A stretch of DNA of 64,000 nt. Source: Stenotrophomonas oahuensis (GTDB taxonomy: Bacteria; Pseudomonadota; Gammaproteobacteria; Xanthomonadales; Xanthomonadaceae). Below are positions 47,090-55,207 of the stretch, in pieces. Position 1 is the first letter of the stretch, and each line of letters opens with the position of its first letter. Made by a program: the position numbers and the translations under genes. Below the pieces are notes generated by a model, which was given only the letters and a program-made list of their open reading frames with translations, was not told where the DNA came from and did not search any database. Location: positions 2,970,501 to 3,034,500 of the forward strand of contig NZ_CP115541.1 in assembly GCF_031834595.1 (NCBI RefSeq), written 5' to 3'.

Positions 47090-50075
47090 GCCCGAGCCCG
47101 CCCGCCGCGCTCGTCGCGGCTTGCCGCTGCATCGCCGCCACCTGGTGCTGGCGCTGTGCACCCTGCTGGCACCGTCGGCGTATGCCGAGGAAGAGGCGGT
47201 TGCCACCGCGGAAGCGAACGACCGCGCCGGTGCGCGCACGCTGGACCGGGTGTCCGTACTTGGCTCGCAGATCGCCGGTGGCGGTGCGCAGGCAGCGCTG
47301 CCGGTGGTCGCGGTGGACCGTGAGCAGATCGATGCCACCGGGGCCACCAACGGCAACGAGTTGTTCCGCAGCCTGCCGCAGTTTGGCGATGTGGCGGTGA
47401 CCGAAAAGGGCACCACCAACGCCGGACGCAATTCCAATGTGGCGCGCGGCGACGTGGGATCGATCAACCTGCGTGGCCTCGGCTCGAAGTACACGCTGCT
47501 GCTGCTCAATGGGCGTCGCACGGTGCAGCACCCGATCAGCAACAGCGGCGATGACACCACCTACAACGCCAATGCGATTCCGACCTTCGGGCTGGAGCGC
47601 GTCAATCTGCTGCTGGATGGCGCGGCCTCGATCTACGGTTCCGACGCGGTGGCCGGTGTAGTCGATCTGGTGATGCCGAGCAACCTGGCCGACGGCGGTG
47701 GCATCCAGCTGAACTACGGCAAGGTCACCGGCGGGCACCGCGAGGACATCTCGCTGGATGGCTACTTTGGCAGTGATTTTGCCGAGGGTCGCGGCAATCT
47801 GTCGGTGCTGTACGGCTTCTCCAGGCGCACCTCGCAGCTCAACTCCGATGCGTGGTTCACCGCCACCGATGGCCGCCGCCCACTCGGCGACGGCACCAGC
47901 GTGCCGGACCCGAACGGTACGACGGGCTTCAGTACCCGCACCCCGTGGGGACACTTCGAGACCTATGCGAATGGTCGTCGCACCGGTACCTGGTCGGTCA
48001 ACCCGGTCACCGGTGCCCTGGTGTCCGGCTCGGTGCCCACGCGCTATCACTACGATTCCGCTGCCGAACCGGGCATCACCACGTCACCGGCGATCAAGAA
48101 GGGCAACGTGTTCGCGAGTGGGCGCTTCGACCTGACCGACGCCGTGCAGCTGTTCGGTGAACTGGGCTACTACCGTGCCCGCTCCGAATCATGGGTCAGC
48201 AGTGAATCGGGCTTCGGTGGCGATGGCTTCCTGCTGCATATCCGGCCGGATGCGTATTGGGTGCCGCAGTCTCTGCGCGGAGCCGACGCCATCCGTCTGC
48301 TCAACTACCAGTTCGCCGATTCCGGCATTCGCAAGGTCGAGGTGGACAACGATCAATCGCGCCTGCTGTTGGGTGTGCGCGGATGGACCGAGGGCGGCTG
48401 GAACTGGGAGACCGCGTTGCTGTACTCGCGGGCTCGCAGCAAGGACACCCAGCAGGGCGGGTTGACCGACGCCTTCATCGAGGCCGTGAACCGCACCGAC
48501 GCCAGTGCCTACAACCCCTTCAGCGGCGGTGATCCGAACAGCATCCGCGTCGGGGATGCCACTCCCTACGACACCTCGTCGTTCATCGGCGAGGCTACAC
48601 GCGAAGGCACCGCCGAACTGGCGCTGTGGGACTTCAAGGTCAACCGCCCTGACGTGATCAGCTGGTACGCCGGCGACATCGGCCTGGCTGCGGGCGTGGA
48701 GTACCGTTACGAAAGCCGCCAGGATGACCGCGACGAGAACATAGATGGCAGCCGCCCCTACACGGACTGGTATACCGGAACCGTCGCTGCCAGCAATTTC
48801 TTTACCCATAGCCCGCGTCCGGACGTGAAAGGCAGCCGCAACGTCAAGTCGGCGCTGATCGAACTGGCGGTCCCGCTGATCTCACCCGCGCAGAATATTC
48901 CGTTGGTGCAGTCGCTGGACCTGCAGATTGCGGGGCGGTATGAGGACTACAGCGATGCCGGCCAGGTCGCCAAGCCCAAGTTCGCCGCCGCCTGGAAGGT
49001 CGTTGACAGCCTGCTGCTGCGCGGTTCGGTCAGCGGTGGCTTCCGTGCCCCGGGGCTGGAACTGGTGAACTCTCCGCCCACCTACGGGTTTGGCTTCAAC
49101 AACGATGCCATCCGCTGCCATGCGCTGATCAGCAAGGGTGCGCACCCCGACTACAGCGCCTGCTTGAACGCCTACAGCAGCGGTTTCTCGGTCAAGCCGT
49201 CGGTGAGTACCGTGACCTCCTATGGCGACGATGTGAAGCCGGAAACCACGAAGCAGTCGTCCTGGGGCGCGGTGTTCGAGCCGCAGTTCCTTCCCGAGTC
49301 GCTGGGCTCGCTGAGCCTGAGCGTAGACGCGTGGAAGGTGAAAGTGGAGAACCCGATCAGCACCCTGGGCGAGGAGCTGCTCTACGACGCCTATCTACGT
49401 GTCGTGGAAGGCAGCAGCAACCCGAACGTGGTGCGCGCGGCGGTGACCGCCGAGGACATCGCACAGTTCGAGGGATCCGGTCTGGCCCCCGCCGGCGTGG
49501 TGACCCACGTCTACACCCGGTATCAGAACCGCAGTCCGCTGACCGCATCCGGTGTGGACTACAACTTCACCTGGCGTCTGCCGGAGACGGCTTGGGGCAA
49601 CTTCGCCTTGCTGATCAGTGCCAGCCAGTTGAAGGAATACACGCAGCAGAAGCCCATTGAGGTGCAGCAGGTGGCCGCCGCAGTGTCCAGCGGCCAGCTG
49701 AACATCATTGCGCCCGATCTGGGTGCGGCCAATGAGGTGGGCATCAATGGGGCCAAGCCGGAGTGGCGGGCCAGTGCCACCCTGATCTGGAACCTGCAGG
49801 ACTGGACCGTGCGACTGCGCGACGACTACATCGACAGCGTGACCGCTGGTGCGTACTCGGACCGGACGCCGTATGTGGTGGGGTCCACCCAGCGCTGGGC
49901 CTTGTCGGTGAAGAAGGAGTTCAACCAGGGCGCACTGGCGGGCACCGCGGTGGAAGTCGGGGCACGCAATCTGTTCGACAAGGAGCCGCCGCTGAACGCG
50001 TCGGGCAACTACCTCACCGCGCTGCATGAGTCGTATGGGCGCTATCTCCACGTTGGCATCTCCAAACACTGGTGA
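47070..50075 (+). CDS. TonB-dependent outer-membrane receptor
   Basis: 1001 residues. A signal peptide precedes the plug domain (VSVLGSQIAGGGAQAALPV, INLRGLGSKYTLLLLNGRRTVQ, YGSDAVAGVVDLV) and a 22-strand barrel that ends in aromatic YLHVGISKHW. The type resembles CirA/oar-like receptors that take up complexes or peptides rather than classic siderophores. It starts within the OsmC gene's 3' end (47070 against stop 47089), so it is translationally coupled. The substrate is unknown. Confidence 0.9.
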   Translation: MRNLRSKPEPARRARRGLPLHRRHLVLALCTLLAPSAYAEEEAVATAEANDRAGARTLDRVSVLGSQIAGGGAQAALPVVAVDREQIDATGATNGNELFRSLPQFGDVAVTEKGTTNAGRNSNVARGDVGSINLRGLGSKYTLLLLNGRRTVQHPISNSGDDTTYNANAIPTFGLERVNLLLDGAASIYGSDAVAGVVDLVMPSNLADGGGIQLNYGKVTGGHREDISLDGYFGSDFAEGRGNLSVLYGFSRRTSQLNSDAWFTATDGRRPLGDGTSVPDPNGTTGFSTRTPWGHFETYANGRRTGTWSVNPVTGALVSGSVPTRYHYDSAAEPGITTSPAIKKGNVFASGRFDLTDAVQLFGELGYYRARSESWVSSESGFGGDGFLLHIRPDAYWVPQSLRGADAIRLLNYQFADSGIRKVEVDNDQSRLLLGVRGWTEGGWNWETALLYSRARSKDTQQGGLTDAFIEAVNRTDASAYNPFSGGDPNSIRVGDATPYDTSSFIGEATREGTAELALWDFKVNRPDVISWYAGDIGLAAGVEYRYESRQDDRDENIDGSRPYTDWYTGTVAASNFFTHSPRPDVKGSRNVKSALIELAVPLISPAQNIPLVQSLDLQIAGRYEDYSDAGQVAKPKFAAAWKVVDSLLLRGSVSGGFRAPGLELVNSPPTYGFGFNNDAIRCHALISKGAHPDYSACLNAYSSGFSVKPSVSTVTSYGDDVKPETTKQSSWGAVFEPQFLPESLGSLSLSVDAWKVKVENPISTLGEELLYDAYLRVVEGSSNPNVVRAAVTAEDIAQFEGSGLAPAGVVTHVYTRYQNRSPLTASGVDYNFTWRLPETAWGNFALLISASQLKEYTQQKPIEVQQVAAAVSSGQLNIIAPDLGAANEVGINGAKPEWRASATLIWNLQDWTVRLRDDYIDSVTAGAYSDRTPYVVGSTQRWALSVKKEFNQGALAGTAVEVGARNLFDKEPPLNASGNYLTALHESYGRYLHVGISKHW

Positions 50076-50080
50076 ACTGC

Positions 50081-51025
50081 ATGAAGACCTACGCACTTGC
50101 TCTTTCCGCGATGGCGGCCGTGTTCGCATCCGCCTGCAGCCCCAGTGCAGCTGCACCGGCACCCAGCCGCTTCCAGCAGGAACACGCCGCGTGGGTGCAG
50201 CAGCGCGCAGCCGATCTACGCAAACCTGATGGCTGGGTCAGCTTGATCGGCCTGCACTGGATTGAAGCGGGACGCCAGAACGTGGGCGCAGGCAAGGACA
50301 ACGGTATCCGGCTTGCGATAGGCCCGGACCGTCTCGGTCAGTTGGAACAGCGCACCGACGGGTTGTATTTCAAACCCGCCGAAGGAGCGCGCATTACCGC
50401 CGACGGCAAACCGCTGCAGGGCGAAGTGCAGTTGCTGCCGGAAGGGAAGGGCGGTGCCACCAAGCTGGGCTACGACCAGGGCAAGGGGCAAATTACCGCG
50501 ATCAAGCGTGGGCAGCGGTTGGCGCTGCGCGTGCGGCATGCCGATGCACCGGCGCGCGTGGGGTTTGCCGGCCTCGATTTCTTCCCGGCCGATGAAGCCT
50601 GGCGCGTCCCAGCCCGCTTCGTTGCGCACGCGGCCGGCAAGACGCTGCCGATTGCCAGCGTGATCGGCGAAATCAACAATTCGCCGAATCCGGGTTACGT
50701 GGTGTTTGAGAAAGACGGGCGGACGTGGCGGCTGGAGGCGCTGGGTGACCCGGCGCAAGGCCTGAACCTGATGTTCCAGGACCAGACCACAGGGCGACAG
50801 ACCTACGGCGTCGGGCGCTATCTGCATACCGATGCGGTTGCCGCCGACGGCAGCGTCACGCTGGACTTCAATCGCGCTTACAACCCTCCGTGCGCCTACA
50901 CCGACTATGCCACGTGCCCGCTGCCGCCTCCGGAAAACCGGCTGGCGCAGAAGGGTGCGAATGCGCAGCCGGTGCGACTGGCGGTGCTGGCGGGGGAACG
51001 AAAGTACGCGTTGGCGCAGCACTGA
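50081..51025 (+). CDS. DUF1684 lipoprotein
   Basis: About 314 residues. The signal peptide ends in a lipobox (AAVFASAC-SPS). Family markers are DGWVSLIGLHWIEAG near the start and DFNRAYNPPCAYTDYATCPLPPPENRL (outlined) near the end. DUF1684 has no assigned activity. ATG 50081 is used; a GTG 9 nt earlier overlaps the receptor's stop. It completes a three-gene operon with the OsmC-like protein and the receptor. Confidence 0.85.
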   Translation: MKTYALALSAMAAVFASACSPSAAAPAPSRFQQEHAAWVQQRAADLRKPDGWVSLIGLHWIEAGRQNVGAGKDNGIRLAIGPDRLGQLEQRTDGLYFKPAEGARITADGKPLQGEVQLLPEGKGGATKLGYDQGKGQITAIKRGQRLALRVRHADAPARVGFAGLDFFPADEAWRVPARFVAHAAGKTLPIASVIGEINNSPNPGYVVFEKDGRTWRLEALGDPAQGLNLMFQDQTTGRQTYGVGRYLHTDAVAADGSVTLDFNRAYNPPCAYTDYATCPLPPPENRLAQKGANAQPVRLAVLAGERKYALAQH

Positions 51026-51101
51026 GGGCCGTCACGCTGCCTTTGCATCTGTGCAATGTGCGGCTGTTAAGGTTGCATGACCCCAATCAGGAAGCCTCAC
51101 C

Positions 51102-51557
51102 ATGACCCGGACGTCTACGTTCGCACTGCTCACGCTCGCTCTCAGCCCGGCGCTGGCCTTCGCTCAATCCGACCGTGAGGTTGCCGAGCATATGGTCACC
51201 CGCTCTGCAAACGTCTGCCCTGGCCACAGCACCGAGCGCACGACGCCCACGGTGAAGAAAGTGCCGGTGGGCGCACTGCGGGTGATGTTGGACCGTGGTC
51301 TGGTGATGTGCCCGGACCGCCGCCTCGATGCCAGTGCGCCGGCGGTGTTCTACGGCCGCGTGGGCGTGTTCGCGTGGAATCCTGAAGTGCCGGCCGCTGC
51401 CACGGTGATCGTCAAGCAGATCGACCAGATGACCCGCAAGGATGAGTATCCGGTCGAAACACTGGTGTGGGATGAAAAGGGCACCGCGTTGACCCAGCAG
51501 ACCGTGCCGGCGTTCGAGCCGCGCCCTGGCGCTGCAGTGCTGTACAAGGTGCGCTGA
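51102..51557 (+). CDS. Exported hypothetical protein
   Basis: 151 residues with a clear signal peptide (TFALLTLALSPALAFAQ). Two cysteines (SANVCPGHS, GLVMCPDRR) may pair in the periplasm. The rest is beta-rich (AVFYGRVGVFAWNP, VETLVWDEKGTAL). A ribosome-binding site AGGAAG lies just before the start. It is not recognisably related to known families and sits 77 bp after the DUF1684 gene. Confidence 0.7.
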   Translation: MTRTSTFALLTLALSPALAFAQSDREVAEHMVTRSANVCPGHSTERTTPTVKKVPVGALRVMLDRGLVMCPDRRLDASAPAVFYGRVGVFAWNPEVPAAATVIVKQIDQMTRKDEYPVETLVWDEKGTALTQQTVPAFEPRPGAAVLYKVR

Positions 51558-51683
51558 GCACGTTGGCTGCGATTCACATGCTGAATCGCAGCCTATCCTT
51601 TGACTTCGCCTACACCTGATTTCACGGTCGCTTGCACAGTGGGTGCCGACACTGGACGCATGTTTCACCCATAGGAGTCGACC

Positions 51684-52046
51684 ATGCAGACCCAACTCAA
51701 GATGCTGTGCCTGGGCAGCTTGCTGGCCTTTTCCGCCGTTGCTTCGGCGCAGACGTACGGACCGAAGGACGAAGGTCGCCGCTTCAACGATGGCAGCAAG
51801 GTGGTTTGCCACAATGTTGAAGTGCAGCGCAACAGCAAGGACCCGAACCGCATCACCGGTACCGCGATTGGTGCGGTGGCCGGTGGTCTGCTGGGTAACC
51901 AGGTAGGCGGTGGTAACGGCAAGAAGGTGGCTACGGTGGCCGGTGCGGTTGCCGGTGGTGCTGCAGGCCGGCACATCCAGGGCAACCAGCAGTCCAAGAA
52001 TGGCGACCGGGTGGTGGAGCGCCGTTGCGAGCGGCGTTATCCGTAA
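51684..52046 (+). CDS. Glycine-zipper 2TM-domain outer-membrane protein
   Basis: 120 residues. Signal peptide LGSLLAFSAVASAQ, then a glycine zipper (GTAIGAVAGGLLGNQVGGGNGKK and VAGAVAGGAAGRHIQG in outline) as in SlyB/Rick17kDa proteins, and a basic C-terminus (VERRCERRYP). These proteins stabilise the outer membrane under stress. GGAG lies 9 nt upstream. A repeat and terminator follow. Confidence 0.88.
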   Translation: MQTQLKMLCLGSLLAFSAVASAQTYGPKDEGRRFNDGSKVVCHNVEVQRNSKDPNRITGTAIGAVAGGLLGNQVGGGNGKKVATVAGAVAGGAAGRHIQGNQQSKNGDRVVERRCERRYP

Positions 52047-52071
52047 TCGGTTGATATGTGGATTTACCTGG

Positions 52072-52130
52072 TTGCCGGCCAGCGGCCGGCACTACCGGGA
52101 TCGAGCGGCCAGCGTGTAGCTGGCCGTTCT
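52072..52130 (+). terminator. REP plus terminator between convergent genes
   Basis: A GCCGGCC-AGC-GGCCGGC repeat ending ACTAC (52072-52095) is followed by a CGGCCAGC...GCTGGCCG hairpin with TTCTTTTA (52104-52135). The second hairpin likely ends transcription of the glycine-zipper gene. Confidence 0.65.
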
Positions 52131-52131
52131 T

Positions 52132-52827
52132 TTATCGCGTTGGCGGATTGCCTGCGATGGTGCGCGCACCGGTGATGATCATGCGCAGCATCTGCGAGAG
52201 CTGATCAATCAGCTCGGGATCCTTTTCCGGCGGCTGGTCCAGCGCGCTGCCGCCCATCGCGAACACCAACCGGGTGATGGCCTTGGCGACCAGATGCGGT
52301 TCGTGCAGGACCGCGCCGTTGTCGGCGGCCGCCAGCCGGATCAGATCCACACACAGTTCTTCTTCGAAGTAATTCAGTTCGCGCTCGACCGCGTGCTTGA
52401 ACGCGTCCGAGCCGGCGCTGCCTTCGCGAAGCATCACGTGCAGCAGACGGTCGTCGGCGCGCAGCTGCTCGAAGAAGGTTTCCACCGATACCCGGATCAC
52501 GCTGCGGTCGGACGAGGCGGCGCGCCGACGGGCCTGGCCGATGATGGTGCGCAGTGAACGCCCGGCCAGGTCGATCAGCGCCACGGTCAGTTCGTCCATG
52601 TCGCGGAACTGGCGGTAGAACGAATTCGGGGCGATGCCGGCTTCGCGTGCCACTTCACGCAGGCTCAGCGTGGAAACGCTGCGGTGCGGGCCGATCAGCG
52701 CCAGCGCGGCGGCCAGCAGGTCATCCCGGGAGATCGCCCCCTTGCGTGCCGGGTGTGTCTCATCCGCCGTTGATACGGCAAGGTCGGTGGCAGTCAGGGA
52801 GGGCTGGGCGGTCATCAGATGAATCAT
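52132..52827 (-). CDS. TetR-family regulator of fatty-acid desaturation (DesT/FabR-like)
   Basis: About 231 residues. The N-terminal helix-turn-helix is RDDLLAAALALIGPHRSVSTLSLREVAREAGIAPNSFYRQF in outline, with the TetR recognition helix APNSFYRQFRDMDEL. The ligand domain follows. DesT and FabR sense unsaturated acyl-CoA and repress desaturase genes; here the gene is divergent from a reductase/desaturase pair with shared palindromes between. ATG 52827 has GGA upstream; ATG 52815 is the alternative. The longer frame to 53091 overlaps the divergent gene and is rejected. Confidence 0.82.
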   Translation of the reverse strand: MIHLMTAQPSLTATDLAVSTADETHPARKGAISRDDLLAAALALIGPHRSVSTLSLREVAREAGIAPNSFYRQFRDMDELTVALIDLAGRSLRTIIGQARRRAASSDRSVIRVSVETFFEQLRADDRLLHVMLREGSAGSDAFKHAVERELNYFEEELCVDLIRLAAADNGAVLHEPHLVAKAITRLVFAMGGSALDQPPEKDPELIDQLSQMLRMIITGARTIAGNPPTR

Positions 52828-52842
52828 AGCCGGTCCGGGCGA

Positions 52843-52869
52843 TATACAACTGTATACACACCTGTATGC
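52843..52869. promoter_or_regulatory. Overlapping palindromic operators of the desaturase locus
   Basis: Perfect TATACA-AC-TGTATA (52843-52856) overlaps GTATACA-N4-TGTATGC (52852-52869; one mismatch). They lie 16 bp before the TetR start and 20 bp before the reductase start, the expected place for autorepression and repression of the divergent operon. Confidence 0.6.
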
Positions 52870-52888
52870 TCGGTCGTATAGTGGCGGC

Positions 52889-53971
52889 ATGAACGCTCGA
52901 GTCCTTCCTGCTGTCCGTCGCCGCAACCCGTTGCTACCCCGCAACTGGGTCTCGGAAGAATTGTTCGATTTCTGGGCGGGGCAGGTGCACCCGCTGTGGA
53001 CCCTGCGCCGCGCGAGGGCCCGGTTGGTGTCCCGTGAGGCGGCCAGTGCCGACGCGGTGACCCTGGTGTTGCGCCCGAACCGGCACTTCAAGGGCCTGCA
53101 GCCGGGCCAGCACGTAAATCTGGGTGTGGAAGTGGACGGCCGCCGGCTCAGCCGCAGCTACAGCCCGACCCTGCTGGACGACGGCACCCTGGCGATCACG
53201 GTGAAGACGGTCGCCGGAGGCGCGGTCAGCCAGCATCTGTCCCATGCGGCGCAACCCGGCGATGTATTCGAGCTGGGCGCGGCCTTCGGCGAGATGACTT
53301 TGTCCACGGTGCCTGCGGCACCGCTGGTCCTGCTGGCCGCCGGCAGCGGCATCACCCCGATGCGCGCGCTGCTGCGCCAGTTGCAGGCCGCTGGCGTGCC
53401 GGGCCGTGTGGAGCTGGTGTACTGGGCGCAGACCCGGGAAGCGCTGTGCTTCGTGGATGAGTTCAACGCCCTGGCCGCGCGCCATCCGAACCTGCGCGTG
53501 CATCTGGCGCTGACCCGCGATCCGCTGAATCCGGCTGTGCGCGTGGGTGATTACGACTTCAGCGCGTTGGGCGATCTGAGCGCTGCGCAGGTCATGGCCT
53601 GTGGCCCCGCCGGCTTCGTGGAAAGCGCGCGCATCTGCCTGCAGGGGCAGGTGGCTGGTTTCCACGCTGAAGCCTTCAGTCCGCCGGCGACCAATGACGT
53701 CGCCGCGGAAACCGGCACCGTGCAGGTCGAGCTGCGCCGCAGTGGCCGCACCTTGGAACTGCCGCGCGGCACTGCGCTGCTGGCTGCACTGGAAGCCGAA
53801 GGCCTGCGTCCGGCCAGCGGTTGCCGCATGGGCATCTGCAATACCTGTGTCTGCGGCAAGGTCAGCGGGGTCACCCGCAACATCCTGACCGGCGAACATG
53901 CGGCCGAACCGGCCTCGCAAGTACGGCTGTGCGTGAACAGCGCCAGCACCGATCTGATTCTGGAGCTTTGA
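52889..53971 (+). CDS. Ferredoxin-fused flavin reductase for the desaturase (DesC-like)
   Basis: 360 residues. FAD-binding RLSRSYSPTLL and NAD(P)-binding LLAAGSGITPMRALL form a ferredoxin-reductase module. The C-terminal 2Fe-2S domain holds CRMGICNTCVCG and a late Cys (RLCVNS). It passes electrons from NAD(P)H to the desaturase encoded next, as in P. aeruginosa DesCB. The start ATG 52889 is divergent from the TetR gene. The stop is 2 bp before the desaturase start. Confidence 0.9.
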   Translation: MNARVLPAVRRRNPLLPRNWVSEELFDFWAGQVHPLWTLRRARARLVSREAASADAVTLVLRPNRHFKGLQPGQHVNLGVEVDGRRLSRSYSPTLLDDGTLAITVKTVAGGAVSQHLSHAAQPGDVFELGAAFGEMTLSTVPAAPLVLLAAGSGITPMRALLRQLQAAGVPGRVELVYWAQTREALCFVDEFNALAARHPNLRVHLALTRDPLNPAVRVGDYDFSALGDLSAAQVMACGPAGFVESARICLQGQVAGFHAEAFSPPATNDVAAETGTVQVELRRSGRTLELPRGTALLAALEAEGLRPASGCRMGICNTCVCGKVSGVTRNILTGEHAAEPASQVRLCVNSASTDLILEL

Positions 53972-53973
53972 GC

Positions 53974-55101
53974 ATGTCTTCCGTGCAAAACCGCGTGTTG
54001 TCGGCCAGCGAACTGCAGACCTTCGGCGATGAACTGGACGCGCTGCGTGCGCGCCATGTCGCCACCCTGGGCGCGTCCGATGCGCGCTACATCCGCCGTG
54101 TGGTGGCGGGCGTGCGCTGGACCGGCGTGGCCGGTCGCGCGCTGCTGTTCCTCGGTGCGTTCGTGCACAGCGTGCTGATTCCGGCGTGGATTGCCGGCGT
54201 GGCGCTGCTGGCCATCTCCAAGATTCTGGAAAACATGGAGCTGGCGCACAACGTCATTCACGGCCAGTACGACTGGATGGGCGACGCGCAGCTGCAGGGC
54301 AGCACCTACGAGTGGGACATCGTCGGCACCGCCGACAACTGGCGCAAGACCCATAACTTCCGCCATCACACCTACACCAATGTGCGTGGGCTGGATGACG
54401 ACATCGGCTACGGCCTGCTGCGCATCTTCCCGGAACAGCGCTGGCGTCCCTTCTACCTGATGCAGCCGGTCATCGCCGTGGTCTTCGCGCTGCTGTTTGA
54501 GTGGGGCATCGCCATCCAGGACCTGAAGATCGGCCGCCTGCTGGCCGGCAAGATGACCTTCAAGCAGCTGCTGCGGCAGTCGCGCCCGGTGGGCCGCAAG
54601 GTCGGCAAGCAGGTGTTCAAGGACTACATCCTGTTCCCGGCGCTGGCCGGCCCGTTCTTCCTGCCGGTGCTGCTGGGCAACGTGGTCGCCAACCTGATCC
54701 GCAACGTGTGGACGTACGTGGTGATCTTCTGCGGGCACTTCACCGCCGATGCGGAGACCTTCCCGAAGGAATGCGTGCGTGATGAAACGCGCGGACATTG
54801 GTATCTGCGCCAGCTGCGTGGTTCGTCGAACATCGCCGGTGGCAAGGTGATGAACCTGATGACCGGCAACCTGAGCCACCAGATCGAACACCATTTCTAT
54901 CCGGACGTGCCGGCCAACCGCTATGCCGCCATTGCGGTGGAAGTGCGGGAGATCTGCCAGCGCTATGGCCAGCACTACAACACCGGCTCGCTGCCGAAGC
55001 AGTTCGGGCAGGTGGTGTGGCGCATTCTGCGGCATTCGCTGCCGAGCCGGCCGCGCGTGGTGGTGGTGCCGGAACGTACGCCGGTGCCGTCGACGCCGTA
55101 A
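53974..55101 (+). CDS. Acyl-lipid/acyl-CoA delta-9 fatty-acid desaturase (DesB-like)
   Basis: 375 residues. The three histidine boxes of membrane desaturases are present: ELAHNVIHGQYDW (first), TADNWRKTHNFRHHTYTN (second) and NLSHQIEHHFYPDVP (third), which bind the di-iron centre. Hydrophobic segments at about 50-80 and 155-225 anchor it. It introduces a cis double bond with electrons from the upstream reductase. A SMAG pair follows. Confidence 0.92.
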   Translation: MSSVQNRVLSASELQTFGDELDALRARHVATLGASDARYIRRVVAGVRWTGVAGRALLFLGAFVHSVLIPAWIAGVALLAISKILENMELAHNVIHGQYDWMGDAQLQGSTYEWDIVGTADNWRKTHNFRHHTYTNVRGLDDDIGYGLLRIFPEQRWRPFYLMQPVIAVVFALLFEWGIAIQDLKIGRLLAGKMTFKQLLRQSRPVGRKVGKQVFKDYILFPALAGPFFLPVLLGNVVANLIRNVWTYVVIFCGHFTADAETFPKECVRDETRGHWYLRQLRGSSNIAGGKVMNLMTGNLSHQIEHHFYPDVPANRYAAIAVEVREICQRYGQHYNTGSLPKQFGQVVWRILRHSLPSRPRVVVVPERTPVPSTP

Positions 55102-55143
55102 GGCGTGATGGGCCTGGGATCGCCATTACAGGCGGTGATTGGC

Positions 55144-55207
55144 GTAGAGCGGGGCTTGCCCCGCTGCTGTTTGCGCGGTGCCTTCAGCGGGGCAAGCCCC
55201 GCTCTAC
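55144..55207. repeat. SMAG inverted pair, AGCGGGGC stem
   Basis: GTAGAGCGGGGC-TTG unit, 20-nt spacer, then the reverse unit ending CTCTAC. Its last GTAG (minus strand) provides the TAG stop of the next gene. Confidence 0.88.
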
